Part shown: positions 31,444 to 44,300 of the stretch, piece by piece
How positions within the stretch are numbered: position 1 is the stretch's first letter
How the letters are laid out: each line of letters begins with the position of its first letter
Source: Mesostigma viride
Lineage: Eukaryota; Streptophyta; Mesostigmatophyceae; Mesostigmatales; Mesostigmataceae
Assembly: GCA_009746045.1 (NCBI GenBank)
Contig: RPFO01000082.1
Location: forward strand, 2,478,487 to 2,542,486
Direction: 5' to 3'
Length of the DNA: 64,000 nt
The notes under the pieces: generated by a model
Databases searched by the model: none
What the model saw: only the letters and a program-made list of their open reading frames with translations
What the model was told of the DNA's origin: nothing
Translations under genes and position numbers: made by a program

Positions 31444-31787
31444 GTCCCACGCCGCACATGGGCAGCAGAGAATCTATAGTGGCCGAGGGCCGGATATATT
31501 TAGTATCCGGCGCCTTAGCCGACGTCTTGAGCCCACCTCTGACACCTTTGTAGCATAAGCTATGCGTCTGCAGCCTACGTCTGTATGGTATTGCACCCAC
31601 AGTGTTGCGCCCCGGCATGCACCATGCTGTGGAGAGAGCGCTCTGTGGCCTGCCCACTTGCGGCAATGAGAGAAGCTAGGGCGCCCTCCCGCCTTCTTGC
31701 TGTGTATATAGGGTTGAAGGCTCCTTTACATTACTCTGTATATTGGCACCCACGCGACGTGCAGTCACGTGCTTATTAATTAATTAA
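31263..31787 (+). repeat. R2 repeat inserted in LINE-1b, with TTG expansion
   Basis: Same body and hairpin tail as 29146-29535, but with a (TTG)n expansion (31393-31442) and about 70 bp of extra sequence after it. It interrupts LINE-1b: the undisturbed junction GCTATCTAGAAAATACTAAC is at 3455-3475. Short CTAG repeats flank the insertion, so the duplication length is unclear. Confidence 0.75.
31393..31442. repeat. (TTG)n microsatellite
   Basis: About 16 uninterrupted TTG units; absent from the R2 copy at 29146. Confidence 0.95.
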
Positions 31788-31789
31788 TT

Positions 31790-32430
31790 AATCTAGGCTA
31801 GAAAACCCTAACTACATATACTCTACTCAGCAATTAAGCGCCCCTAATTCCGCTTGGGGGGGGGGGGGGCTTGCCCACAGGGCCGGCTGGCGTGTGAGCC
31901 TGAACAATCTTCTGCCACCTCTTCTTAACCCATTGTTCTGCATTATATAGCAGTCCAACTGCAAGAGAGAGGGAGTGAATGTGGTGTTCAATTATGTACT
32001 GAGCTGGGACCACTAGATCGGCCAGCAACATCTGTGTGTAGTTCATGGCAGGTTTACCCAGCTTTCTAGGATTAATGTCCTTGGGGCCAGGCCAGGTCAG
32101 GATGTGCCGCCCTGGTTGGCCAAGCCGCTGCAGCCGGCCGGCCACTGCAAGACCAAGTGCGGTATCTACCTGACCGGTGCGAGCAAGATGTCCTACAAAT
32201 ACTATCCTACTACGCTGCCTAATCTCGTCCGAAATGCGAGGCATACCCTGAAGTCCCTGATACAAAGACTCTAATGACCTTTGTGTGGAAAACCCTACAT
32301 TCAGGATCGACCTAGCTGTCGAAGCGTCCTGTAAACCGTGCCGTCCAGCTGCATGCATGGCGGACAGTGTGTCCGTGAGTGTCCGCATGCATATGTACCT
32401 CTGGCTATATACTTGCGGACAAGATAACGG
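31790..32430 (-). pseudogene. LINE-1b: C-terminal part of the reverse transcriptase ORF
   Basis: Minus-strand ORF ending at 31834, continuous for about 190 codons. It shows RSRIVFVGHLARTGQVDTAL and GRHILTWPGPKD, which align with LINE-1 near 9970-10110 (RRLQLVGHLARTNQVDTS, GRHLLTWAGPSD), and a GPVGKPPPP end. Upstream of about 32400 the frame runs into an R3 repeat (32430-32495), so the N-terminal part is missing. Only the thumb and C-terminus of the family are represented. Confidence 0.85.
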
Positions 32431-32495
32431 CATGCAGGCTCGAGCTACCATGGTCCGGATTCTCCCGATTTCTGGCCTGGTTGTCTCCTTGATAT
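32430..32495 (-). repeat. R3 repeat fragment, inverted
   Basis: Reverse complement of the first 65 bases of R3 (GGAGACAACC ... GGTAGCTCGAGCCTGC). Confidence 0.8.
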
Positions 32496-33084
32496 ACTGC
32501 ACAGTGCATAGACAGCCTCAGTGCTCCCCATATGCAGCTGCGCGGCTCATGCCGAGCATCGTGCATCTCCTGATCGCCTGGCACGCGGGCGCTCGATCAG
32601 TCCGCCAAATGCGGATCGAATACCGGTCGAACTGATGGCACTGCGGTGAAACGCTCGCCCGGCCGGCCGCCCATGCCATCAGCCTACCCGCAATATACGG
32701 CTATAATTCCGACGCCGGCTGCAAGCAGTAACAATTGGTCTTGGTTGACGACGTTTATCACAGCCCATGCACATACAGGTCGTGGCCTGGGGGCCTATAA
32801 TTGCGCCGGCCCTTGGGCAGGCATGAGAAGCACGACCTGTCCAAGGTCTTATGGTGGATATGTTAATTAGTGGTAATTGCATTTCGAACTGCCTTCCAGG
32901 CCTGCTCAAGGAAGGGTATTATGTAGCCATTATGTTGCACATGGTTTGTGGCATTTCTTGGGGGATCGATACCGTTCATGCAGTGAGTACGTGCATGGTG
33001 GCTTCATATTTGTATTCTTGACAGCATATTTGGCAGTGTATTGTGGTCAATTATATTGCCTCATTGTGTATATGGCATGGAATA
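32496..33084. other. No gene seen
   Basis: Unassigned. A short plus-strand segment near 32565-32600 (LIAWHA) weakly recalls LINE-1 (SLAWHA at 9715) but is too short to call. Confidence 0.45.
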
Positions 33085-33540
33085 TAGTCATGGTTGTTTG
33101 CGCGCGCAGTAAGCCACACTCGTATTTACGCGGGCATGGTTGGGTCAAATGGGCTATCCGGGTGCATGGTTTGACCCAAGGAAAGCACCATGCATTGGAC
33201 TATCCGACTATATTGTCCAATGTTGGGTTTGAGGTTTCTGACCCTCGATCCCCTGAAAAAAAAGGGGTGGGGGGGTGGGGGGGGCGGTATACTTTTTCTT
33301 GGCACAAAATGATCGTCTTTTGGCTCACTTTATTATTCAAGACTGAAGAAGGAATAATCCAAACTACTAATTAGACTCATGCATGATATTATTATTGCAT
33401 ATTCTGAAAGCCCTTTAAGTGTAGATATACTCCTAGCATCATGGTTGCATGGGGGTTAATTACTATTTGGAGTTGTGGCCTATGAGTTATGGTTTTTGGC
33501 AATTTTAGGGGTCTGAAAGTGCCAAAAATAGCCTGACGGA
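33085..33540 (-). repeat. R5 repeat, copy 2, inverted
   Basis: Inverted match to 14790-15180. It contains a G-rich interruption (33259-33290) with GGGGTGGGGGGG, absent from the other copy. Confidence 0.7.
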
Positions 33541-33744
33541 TGCATGCCACAGATCAAGCGCTCCGACTCTCCACCGCCGCATGCATGACCAGTCACTGCC
33601 GGGGCGCAACACCGTGCATGTGGGTGCATGCGCAGTACTTATACATATATACAATGATGCAATACCGGAAAGCTAGGCCGGAGGCTATAGACACATATAG
33701 CTTAATTATGCTGCAATCATATAGGTGATCGAGCCGGAGGTGGG

Positions 33745-33832
33745 CTCAAGACGTCGGCTAAGGCGCAAGCTGATGCGGGCCAGAGCTAATATAAGGTACT
33801 ATATATAACGCTGTGCGCTAATATATGGCTGG
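33745..33832 (-). repeat. R2 repeat fragment, inverted
   Basis: Reverse complement of the middle of R2 (AGCTCTGGC ... CGACGTCTTGAGCCCACCTC). Confidence 0.75.
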
Positions 33833-35181
33833 ACATCATCATGTGCAGCTATGAGCTACCTGCGCTGCGACGCCGAGGACTTCACCCAGATTGGCTACGC
33901 TGGCCTCAGGAGCCTCCGGCCTGCATCATGAGCGCACTGAGAGACGCGGCTGGGGCAGCCGTACAGCAGCTGCAGCTGATATATCAGTCCTCGCAGAGCG
34001 GCACCTCCCCCAGCACGGACTCCATCCGATCGATCGAACTGCAGTGGTGGAGCAACTGGCCGCGCTGATCGATGGCCGAGCAGCTAGCTCGTCGACCTAG
34101 TGAACCGTGCGCCGGCCTGACGGCCCACTCAACACTCTCTCGGCCGGCCAAGGTCAACATCATTGAAGCCTGCAGCTAGAGTCGCACTTAAGCTCCAGCC
34201 GGCCTCAGTTTACTGCTACGCAAGAGCATATTGTCACCATATGCAAGTTTTCCGATGCACCATGCAGTGCAGCCCGACTGTGACCGCCCGCCTTATAACC
34301 AGGTGGAAGGCCGAGTCGGCCAATTAAGGCACCGTGAAACTTGATTGAGGCAGTTGCTACCAAATGGTAGACGCCCTGGCCACGCAGGTCCCCGAGATCG
34401 CCGAGCGAACGGCCACCACTGATCGCCGCCCAACCTGCTGGTATGTATGTAGGGCTAGCGATGACCTCTCGACTTCAATGCGCGCCTCCTGGACTGACCT
34501 GCTGATCAAGCGCCAGGCAGCGTACCTCGATCGATCTACCACCACCGCCATCACCACCAAGCTCCAGGAGCTCTGGAAGACACGCGTCGCGAGGCCGCTG
34601 CATGACCGCGATCGTCGCCGCTGCCGGGTCATCCTCAGGCGCTTCGACCTGATGCAGCCGGAGGAGACCCCAGACTCTCTAATTCTCGACTGGTAGTAGC
34701 TGAAGAAACAACTCTTGGCCTGCATGGAGCTGCCATGCAGGTGCATGCGACACTGCAGGGCGCCTACTGCCTGCCTCATCCATGCACGTACGGGAAAGGC
34801 TGGGCCCCGGTCCAGTCAATCAAGTTAATTGTAATTGAGTGAGTGAGTGAAAAAAACGGCGGTCCTCACCTTCAGCGACATCACTGTCAGCCCGAGTTCG
34901 GTTCCTCTCTCGCCGCAAGAAGCTGGTGAACTCCTCCTGGTCGCTTGACGACGACCTGACGCCAGCCCAGCAGCAGCAGCAGCAGACAGTGAACAGGCAT
35001 ACGCAATACGCAATCGTACGGGGCCCATGGGTATTGGGTATAATACGCTCGTACGGGGTATTATACGCAAATCGTACGGTGACTCTTGAAAATGCTGTTT
35101 TTTTAATGGTTCATGCAGGGGGAACTTCCTCAACATTCTGACCTATCAGGCATGTTTTCTTTGTGTTCTTGCAATGCACCA
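33833..35181. other. No identified gene; two open stretches and a TACG-rich patch
   Basis: An open frame at 34364-34696 (110 codons, ending LQELWKTRVARPLHDRDRRR ... ILDW) and overlapping frames at 33841-34100 have GC-rich, protein-like composition but no domain I recognise. They could be LINE ORF pieces. Bases 35010-35085 hold ATACGCAA and TCGTACGG repeats that resemble hAT subterminal sequence. Confidence 0.4.
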
Positions 35182-35193
35182 CATGCCTATATG

Positions 35194-35330
35194 TTAATAA
35201 TATAATTACTTACAGCAGAGTGAAATCACTCAAACCAAAGCAAACGCCAAGCTATAAACCTATATACAGAGCCATGTCAAAGCTCTATACTACGATAAGA
35301 CCAATGGAAACGCCTAACGGGAGGAACCTA
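35194..35330 (-). mobile_element. LINE-2, 5'-truncated copy of 137 bp
   Basis: Inverted match to 62660-62793. Flanked by 12-bp duplications ATGCCTATATGT (35182-35193, 35331-35342). Confidence 0.92.
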
Positions 35331-35342
35331 ATGCCTATATGT

Positions 35343-37200
35343 GACACATCATCTCATGACATTGGCATTACCGTTGCTGCTTACAAGTACAAGCATTGTC
35401 CTGTTTAATTGTTAAGTCTCACACAATAACAAAGTTGTATGCACAATCAGTGCACACCTGAAAAGGATAATAACACAAGTAGATATGCATGCGCAATTAC
35501 ACTTGCAGAGGTATAGAGATTGCTGCCACCATTACTGTAGGTTGAACTTAAAACCACGTCATCTCTGGCAGCATGGAATTGCTATATACTAAGACTGAAA
35601 TACAGCACACGGTCAGTTGGCCAACTTGCCAAAAGTAATAAGACATTATGCCAGAAACGGACATCTTGCCTACTCGTGGTAGGCCACCATGCAATATTGA
35701 TCTACATGAAGCAAGAATCCATGCGGGCTGCCAACAATTGATGTGGCTAGCGTGCAGGATACCATGCATGCCAGCAACCTGACCCAGCTTCCCTAAACCA
35801 TTAACACATATGGTACGGTGGCTGGCTAGCAGCAGCCGGCATGGCTAAATAAGGCATTTATGTGCATCGCGAGTCACACCAAATACCCCGCAGCCTGCGA
35901 CGCAATGCCTCCGGCGGCCTCTTGCACTCGCTCACTCTTGCCTCCTTCGCATACGTGGCGCCCATGATATGGCGGGTGCTAGCCTTGCTCGGGTGGTAGC
36001 CTTGCTCGGGTGGTAGAACCCGAGAATTTTGCATCCAAAAGTGTGCACGTCACTGAGCTTTTAGTTACCTGTCGGCTGCCCTTTCTTGTTGAGAGTCTGT
36101 TCTTTCACGATGTGTGTCCAGACAGTCTCGAATACGGCCTGCATCAGTCGTCGGCCCCATCATCATCGTGTTCCATAGACCCGCACCATCACCGTCGCTA
36201 GCCATGGTGCCTGGATGTCAATTGTGCTACGATTAAATGTTAGGTGCCAGATGCGCGCCCTTGTTGGCAGACAACATAACTTCGTCACCTAATTTCCTCG
36301 TCCTTCGTCTCCTAGACCTTAGTCCGACACGCAGCAATCTGCAGCAATGCGCGTAAAAGTACAGTCGTACGCGGCCAGCTTGGCTGGGGGCTTGTGTGTG
36401 TGTGGGGGGGGGGGGCATGGGGATTGCCATGCGCGTGCGCGTGGGCGTCCGCGTGATCCTCTGTTCGTGTACATGTTCATGCATGTGCCATGACGGCACA
36501 ATGCATGTCAGATTCTTGACTTTATCGTGTGTTCCCTAGTGGCAAGTATTACTGCTAAAATTCATTGCAGCATTCCATTCCTTGCATAATGCTTGATTGC
36601 ATGCATCGGTTCATTCTATACTTCGATCATGACCTGAAGTGCTAAAGTATTACCAGACTCTCGCGCAGTGTCAGAATGTCCAATTTTTAGCACACATGCA
36701 TGTTTGCACACCAAAGCCCTCATTCCCATGTTGATAAGGCTAAGTAATACAATTTTTTTTTGTGCGGTGATCCACGAAATGCAGCTGTGAATAACTCTAG
36801 GAGGTCACCAATGGTGGCCAGACCCGTTATTGAGCATTGGGAGACGTTACAGGGGCATCAATCACAGTTACAATTAGTTCAGATGTAGTTCAATTTAGTA
36901 CATTATAGTATAAATGTAGTAGAAAATAGTACAACCTAGTATATTGTAGCATATACTAGTTCAACTACCTCCAGATGAGATCCTGGGGCTATGGGGACAC
37001 TTTTTATGCAAAACTGAACTTGAAACAAGCAAAAAACAGGAAACTTGGAAAATACTCAAAATGTACTTGTGCTGGAGTACATTCTTAACGGCTGGCAGGG
37101 GCACCTGCACGCCCGTTTACTTGTCGCGGAGTTACAGGTCGCCTCAGTCTAGTTCGGGCTCCGCGTGCCGTCCAAAATGATGCCAGAAGCTACTTCGAAC
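35343..37200. other. No gene seen in about 1.9 kb
   Basis: Unassigned. A TAGT-rich patch lies at 36870-36965 and a G13 run near 36403-36415. Confidence 0.5.
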
Positions 37201-37204
37201 ACGG

Positions 37205-37378
37205 TTCATACGCAAAAAAATACGCAAAAAATACGCAATACGCAAAAAATACGCCGTGCGTATTTTTTTGCCCATTTTAATACGCAAATCTTTGAAATCT
37301 CTCTGTTGTCTCTTTGAAATCTTGCGTATGACGTATAATACGCATCGTACGGCGTATTATACGCCGTATGCCTGTACA
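37205..37378. repeat. ATACGC repeat patch with inverted TACG blocks
   Basis: Tandem ATACGCAAAAA units, then CGTATTATACGCCGTATG. The composition matches the subterminal parts of the hAT-like ends at 1-93 and 41818-41950, so it may be a small related element. No clean termini seen. Confidence 0.5.
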
Positions 37379-37394
37379 CTGGCAGCAGCGCCGC

Positions 37395-37480
37395 GATCAG
37401 TGGCCCGACTACATGATTCCGCCACAACTTAGACCAACCCGGCTCGAGAAGGCCCATTAGTGTACTGGCGGGGCGGGGAC
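37395..37480 (+). pseudogene. Coding remnant with YWRGGDL motif
   Basis: Encodes EGPLVYWRGGDL just upstream of an R3 repeat; same motif as 30636-30740. Confidence 0.5.
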
Positions 37481-37485
37481 CTTTA

Positions 37486-37750
37486 TCAAGGAGACAACCA
37501 GCGCAGGCCAGAAATCGGGAGAATCCGGACCATGGTAGCTCGCGAGCCTGCCGTTATCTTGTCCGCGTGTTCGAGTCGTTCAGGATGATGAAGATGAATG
37601 GTGATGGAAATGTGTATCCTTCTGCATTGAAATTATGGCTGGCTTACGTGTAGAGCGACTATCTAGATGACCTAGACGGTGGGGCCGGAAACAGCATGCT
37701 TGATCAGGGCGTGTGTTTCGAGCCTAACTGGCCGGGAGTGTCTAGTGGTG
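37486..37750 (+). repeat. R3 repeat, long copy
   Basis: Very similar to 5590-5855 including the flank AACAGCATGCTTGATCAGGG, so the repeat unit extends at least this far. Confidence 0.85.
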
Positions 37751-37861
37751 AGCACCATTGCTGCGAACGCTCTCCCACCATTTACGAGGAAATACCCTTT
37801 ATGTCAACAAGAAACTGTGGAAGCCCCCCTGGGCTCCCCCGGGATAGAGCACTCAAGCTAG

Positions 37862-38060
37862 TTGTCTCGGATGGGGGCAATCAACTATCATAATCGGGGA
37901 TTATGGGATAGCTTAGGCATTTTACAGCAGTTGAAATGATATTAGCGCACAGCGTTATAGTACCTTCAATTATAGCTCTGGCACCTTGTGGCCATCAGCT
38001 TGCGTCTTAGCCGACGTCTTGAGCCCACAGGTCTCACCTTTAATTGTAGCATAATTAATT
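37862..38060 (+). repeat. R2 repeat, 5' part
   Basis: GATGGGGGCAATC ... CTTAGCCGACGTCTTGAGCCC; lacks the hairpin tail. Confidence 0.75.
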
Positions 38061-38061
38061 T

Positions 38062-38112
38062 ATTATGAACATAACTCCGTTGGGAGTATATTATGTAGCA
38101 CATATCCCTGAG
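38062..38112 (-). repeat. LINE-1b 3' hairpin fragment
   Basis: ATAACTCCGTTGGGAGTATA ... TATGTAGCACATAT matches the LINE-1b 3' end at 3364-3400, diverged. Confidence 0.55.
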
Positions 38113-38643
38113 AAGGGCCGGGGCATATGGCTTTTACTACATTCTAGGCTACTTCCTGCAAGGGTAGCTGGGATGTAAACTACCCCTGCTCTGGGTGCAC
38201 AAAGAGTTAACGTTTTTAAAACGCAATGTATAAGGATATGGTTGCAATGCAGCGATGTGTGAAGGTGGTTGGAACGGAGCTTTGTTAAAATTGGATAATG
38301 TTACAACAGCGCTCACACACTTGAGGCTTATACACGAGTTTGCCAAGTCAAGGCAACACACGTGAGGCGGGCTCGCAAGAGATGCCCAATTGGCACTGGC
38401 CTATTCTTTATATACTTGTGCACTGTGCTTTGCTAGTCCTGAGCAGCCTAGGAGGCCTGCTCAGTATTAACACTCCCGGTACAGTATTCACAACCTGTAC
38501 AGCGCCCAGATCCTATACAGTAGGTCTGCCATACAGGCACAGTGACCACAGAGTACAGTCACCTCAGTGATTATTGCATCTGCACCTAGAAGTCCAGGAC
38601 TAGGCCTGCGGTACCAACAGACCACAGGTTAAGGTTCCTATTT
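38113..38643. other. No gene seen
   Basis: Unassigned, some CAGTA/TACAG alternation at 38470-38570. Confidence 0.5.
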
Positions 38644-39417
38644 AAGATCACTCAGCTCCCAAGAAGACCAGCATTTGATTGAATACAATAAGTGGAGCCC
38701 TGCCACAAATGCAGCAGTTAACAGTGCATGGCCTTAAGGTTTCTCAATCCGCACGCGGAAGCAAGAAGCCTCCAGGGTGGGAGGGAGGGGAAAGAAACAA
38801 TTGCGGATCATTGCCTGCCTAGCTTGCTTAAGGCATGGCCCGCCGACACACAAGCTGACATCATCCTAAATTAATTAACACCGGCATGCGTCACACGCCG
38901 GCCTGAACAGTGCTGAAAACGCCACTACAAACAACGTGGCCACGCACCCCCAGGCTAGTGCGTTAACCGTACAGGTAGTTGTACAAGGTTCCCAAGACTG
39001 ACAAACATAAAACTCACAGATCAGAATAAAACTCGCCCATCGACCCCTTGGGCCGGTCCGAATCCACTATACAATAATTAATCACGACTCACTAAAGAAC
39101 CCAAATCAGCCAAAGATTCGTTAAGCAACCAGCCGACCCTACAGGTCCCCACCTAACCTCAGCTGGTGCAACCAAACACGAATCTTTGCAAGCAAGTCGT
39201 ATAAAACCTACAATTAATTTTCTCGGACCGCTAATTAATAACCACCGACCCTTATAAACAACCGGGTCATCCAAGGAAAATTCGGGCGAGCAGGAAACCC
39301 TTTGTACAGATCGAATTAGTCAGCCCATGTCGCAGACAGCCTTCCACATCCAGGCCAAGGCATGGCGGCCTTATCTTTCCCGCATGCGTTAATTAAACTA
39401 TATTCAGAGAAAACCGA
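38644..39417 (+). repeat. Host repeat unit, copy 1 (short; carries both empty sites)
   Basis: Begins TAAGATCACTCAGCTCCC and ends TATATTCAGAGAAAACCGA, immediately before the same start at 39418. Compared with copy 2 it lacks about 840 bp of the interior (39547-40390). It holds TTAA at 39121-39124 and TTAATTAA at 39389-39396, the undisturbed sites of elements A and B. Confidence 0.9.
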
Positions 39418-40743
39418 TTAAGATCACTCAGCTCCCAAGAAGACCAGCATTTGATTGAATACAATAAGTGGAGCCCTGCCACAAATGCAGCAGTTAACAG
39501 TGGCCTTAAGGTTTCTCAATCCGCACGCGGAAGCAAGAAGCCTCCACCCAATTAACCCCCCCTGGCGCCAACCCCATTGCGCCGATTAAACTCATGACCA
39601 CCGTGCGCGAAAGAGCGTGTCGCAACATCTTAAATGGCAACTCAGCCCGCGCTAGCTAGGCTATATTAACCCCCGCAGGGGCCCGCTGGTTACAATGCGA
39701 CACAAGCCGGTGACCACCCCAAAAGCAAGCCCTCAAAAAGAGCCAGCATTTCGCAATTCCGGAACCGTCCAAAAAGGAAAGAGGTTTTACGACACCATAA
39801 TAGACTGTCAGAGCCGCGCAGCAGGTGCTGAGACGAAAAGGAACGACCAAGGTCTGGCGTGGCCTCGCCTCACTAAGACGCCCTCCCCAACTCGAGTCTC
39901 GCAATAGGGAAATTTCTAGCTTCGGAGCGCAACTCTCGTGCGGCTCCTATTGTCCCCAACCACCCCCCCTCGGCAGGGGCAGCTGGACAACTGACCTGCC
40001 GCCACAAAAAATAATTTATGATAAAAACAGGCCGTTGCTGACAGGAACCTGGTTCAGGACCTTTTGAGTCCAGGTCACGTCCCACGCACCATCGCAAGGT
40101 GGCAAGCCTGCGATGTGACACTAGAGCTGTTTTAGAAACTTATAAACAGCTCCGCCGAAGCTGGCCAAACCGCCGGAGTAGCGCCCCATCCCGTTCGCCC
40201 ACGTCAAAAAGACCCGCAGCCGGGGAAAACGACATGGGGGTAAATTTAAATTTTCTTTCCGTTGCACGACCAACTATACTATGCTTGGTCGAACAACTTA
40301 GCGGTTGTGCCACCATCTGCCTCGGCTACAAGACAGATGCAACCCGCGCTAGAATGTGCAATTTTGCACAGGCGGCCATTGCCGCCATTGGGAAAGAAAC
40401 AATTGCGGATCATTGCCTGCCTAGCTTGCTTAAGGCATGGCCCGCCGACACACAAGCTGACATCATCCTAAATTAATTAACACCGGCATGCGTCACACGC
40501 CGGCCTGAACAGTGCTGAAAACGCCACTACAAACAACGTGGCCACGCACCCCCAGGCTAGTGCGTTAACCGTACAGGTAGTTGTACAAGGTTCCCAAGAC
40601 TGACGAACATAAAACTCGCCCATCGACCCCTTGGGCCGGTCCGAATCCACTATACAATAATTAATCACGACTCACTAAAGAACCCAAATCAGCCAAAGAT
40701 TCGTTAACTGGCTGTCCGCGACACTCCCGGAGCTAGTGTATAC

Positions 40744-40862
40744 CACCCCCCGGGGGGGCATTTTCTGGGGTGGGGGGGTGGGGGGGGTCTTGACCCCCGA
40801 CCCCCCCCCCCCCAGTTTTGGGGGGGGGGGGGGGGGGGGGCGGCCCCCAAAAAATTTATATA
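40744..40862. repeat. Left subterminal G/C-run block of element A
   Basis: Runs of 5-20 G or C separated by ATTTTCTGGGG, GGGTC and CCCAGTTTTGGGG. The same building blocks recur at the right end (48291-48460). High G-quadruplex potential; run lengths may be unreliable in the assembly. Confidence 0.8.
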
Positions 40863-41383
40863 TCCTTAAGTGTACTAAAAAACAACTCTCTGCTTGGGCG
40901 CGGGTAGTTCCGGTGGGGCGCGGGTAGTTCCGGTGGCAAAACGCAGGGGAAGTGGCGCGGGGGGGGGAGCGGCCTCTAATAAGTAAGGAATAGTAAGCGA
41001 AAATGCCACGTAGGGGCACAAAGAGAGAGTGGGCTGAATCGTATTGAGTTGCTGCAAATGAAGGGAAGAAGGGTTTAGGGGAGGGGAATGGAGTAACGAC
41101 GAATCGAATGAACTGGAGACGAAAATGGGTCGTGGGGTGCCCGGAACTGAGCTGTTCGAAGAATCGGCGGTGGGGGAAAAGCTGACGCGTCCGCGTCAGC
41201 TTGATGTGCATAAAATATTCTCTCGGGCGGGAATCATTGTGAGGCGGGAATTCTTGTGCGGCGGGATCGATTCTCCTGCGTGGCTGCGCCGTCACTCAAG
41301 AACTCCACTAAAAGGGGTGCGGAGTGGCCGCCGGTCATCACCCATTGCCACTGCCGGTAACCGATCATCCATCTCTGAAATCC

Positions 41384-44300
41384 ATGTCCGAATCCATGTC
41401 GGCCTCAAGGGCTGTTGACGACGACTACGATCTTGCAGTGCTGCAGGCGGATACTAGCCCGCATCCTGCCAGGATCAGTGATGCGGATGACGGCCACCCC
41501 ACAGGCCGCGTTTGGCTGGAGAGGCGATTGGCAGACTACGAATTTCTGAAAAAGGACGCATGCCGGGTAGATCGCATCATTAAGATCAGATTCGCTTTCA
41601 ACGAAGCTAGCAGCGAGCGCGAGCAATTTTTTATCACCGACCACCCGGATCTCACGTTCAGCATCTTCAAAGGGGTTTTTTTTAGCGAAGCGAATCTCGA
41701 AGAGTCCAGATCCATCTTTGTGAAGTACAAGGATGGTGAGGACTATTTCGTCCTGTCCACACCCAGCGCTTTCCAGACAATGCGCAACACGGAGGGGTGG
41801 CGGGATGGCAAGGCCGTCAGAGTGCAATCATACGCCGTATAATACGGTATAATACGGTATAATACGTAATACGCTGGCTTTGAGCGTATGATTCATACGT
41901 TATAATACGTTTTAGCGTATAATGACGTATAATACCGTATTATACCGTATGATGCCGTGTTTTCCGCGTTTTTTTTACGTTTTGCGCGGCTAGGATGCCA
42001 GAACGACAGGGCAACGATTTGAAGCCACAGATTTCGTATCTCTACTATAAGTACTGACCCGTCTGAACTTTCACAATTCGACGCGATCTTATTTTGACAT
42101 TGTGGTGCACAGTGCGCGCACCGTGCGGAGGTGGCCATGGCGACGTGCGTTCCGTTAAAATATGGCTAATCCGGCGGGCGACAGGCGAAAAAATTAAGCC
42201 GATGGTTAAAAGTGATGTTCTATTATGATGTTTCATAGCAAGATCTGCACTATTTGCAAATTCGCTGCCTTTGTTGGTACAGATTTGCACGGGGGTCTCA
42301 TCCAACAATTTGGCCGCGATGAATAATCTAGCATGTGTGCCTGCGACGGTAGAACTCGATATTCGTGGGTTATTTTGATGCAGCAAGAGCCGTTTAGTAA
42401 CGGACACCATGAAAATAACCTAAGCATCTTCGATCTGCGGCCATTTCCTGTCATTTCTAAAATGATTTCGTTCAGGCCTGCGCGATCCGCGGTTAATCCA
42501 TCCATGGCTGGCTGGCTTTTCTTGCGCGCCTGGGTAGGAAATAATGCCGGCCGTGGTACGTTGATTTGCCGCATGTCACCGCCCAGTCTGTTTGCGCTCT
42601 TAATGAACCTGGCATGAAACTTTTTGCGCCGTTTCTGGGTTTTTCTTGCTATTTTGTTCTCCACTTGTTGCAGTTGTGCTATCAGATTTTCCGCAGCTTT
42701 CAATGGTTTTCCTTACGCTACGTATGCCATGCTTCCTAAAGCTACCCAGAATTGATCGGGCAGTTATCTGGCTTTGCTACGCTTCCTGTATGGAGGTTTT
42801 CACACGGTAGACATTCTATATTGCGTAGTCAAGGACCCTAGCTGCCTGGGAGCGGCATCACCGTTGCAAGGAACTGGCGAGCTCATAGACGCCTGTCATG
42901 CTCTTCAGCCTGCTGGAAAACAAGGTTGTTGTATGGAAGGTGAGAATATGTGAGTTACTTATTATCACATCCCCACCTGTTTAGCCATGTTTAACATGTT
43001 GGCCCCTTGCTGGCCCACTGCACGGTCCCCTAGTTATTGCTGGCCTTTTTGCCATATATAATTACTTGCATCAAAGTGAAGGCACCCAAGTAAACTGATA
43101 ACCAATATAAAGCCACATATATACAGTTATACACATACACACAATTATGCATGCGCACGTTTACACTCTCAGTATTACATGCAATATATCGATCGTGTCC
43201 ACAATATCCACCGTATAGAGTATAGCCGAGGGTAGGGCAACCTTGGATTATGTCCAAAACAGTGTTAAAAACATGTGGATTGATGGTGGGTGTCTTAAAA
43301 TGTGTAAAATCAGAGTATTCTGAGTGTGTCCGTACGAAAACGTATAATACCGTATTATACCGTATTATACCGTATTATACATTATACTCCACCGTGACCG
43401 TATAACGCGTATAACGTACGATTGCACTCTGAAGGCCGTCGACCTCCTGGTTTTCAACGTGAACCCAACTGAGGACAGGCATTCCGCCAGCCGGATCTGG
43501 CAATGGGGCGATTTGGATGCCCAAGAGATGGCGCGTCTGGCCGAGAGGAAGAGGGCGCGACACCTGGAGGCCTGGAACGGTCACCCCCTCTTGAGGCCTA
43601 ACACCGCCATGAATGCCGACCTTGCCAAATTCAAATCCCTTTCCAACCAGGCGCCATGGTACTCGCCGCGCATCCAGGCACTACTGACTGGCCCAGGCGG
43701 GGCCAAGTATAAAGCCGCCACTCCAGCCGTGATGGGTGCCCTCCTGCAAGGCAGGCAGGCCTTGGAGAAGAAGCTGAAAGAGACGTCAGGCCAGGTACTT
43801 GCCGTAGTGGTTTCGTCTCTTTTATTACCTGGTTTTCCTTGAAGTGTGTTGGTTGTTATTCACGTATCTCATTACTTTGCTACTTTATTAATTTTCTTGT
43901 CGCTGTGTTCCCTTTTCATGTATTGGCCCTTAATCATTCAGGTGACAGACATGGTCAAGTGCCACACCAAATGGCACGACGACATCATGGAGTCGTACGC
44001 CACTGTTTCATCCACCACCATCGACTCTGTAACCCGAAAGCACGCCACCTTCACTGCCCGGAATCTGGCGGACCTGCGCGCTAAGATTGCCCCGCTGCGC
44101 ATTCAGGCAGTGACTTTGGGTGATACAGACTATGTTCTGCGTGCCGACGAGATGTCCAGCTTTGTCGCGACATCGGAGACCATCCACCAGATGTTCACTC
44201 AGGCCACCAGTCGAGCGCCGCACTGAAGGCCGCGGTGGTGAGTGTTTGATATACATGGTAGTGTCATGACGTGTGCTCTTTTCATGCATGGCCTTCTATT

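Noticed and set aside
42045-42703. Minus-strand frames inside the hAT-like element as its transposase
   Set aside because: No hAT dimerisation or catalytic block seen; two overlapping frames of similar length suggest chance or heavy decay.
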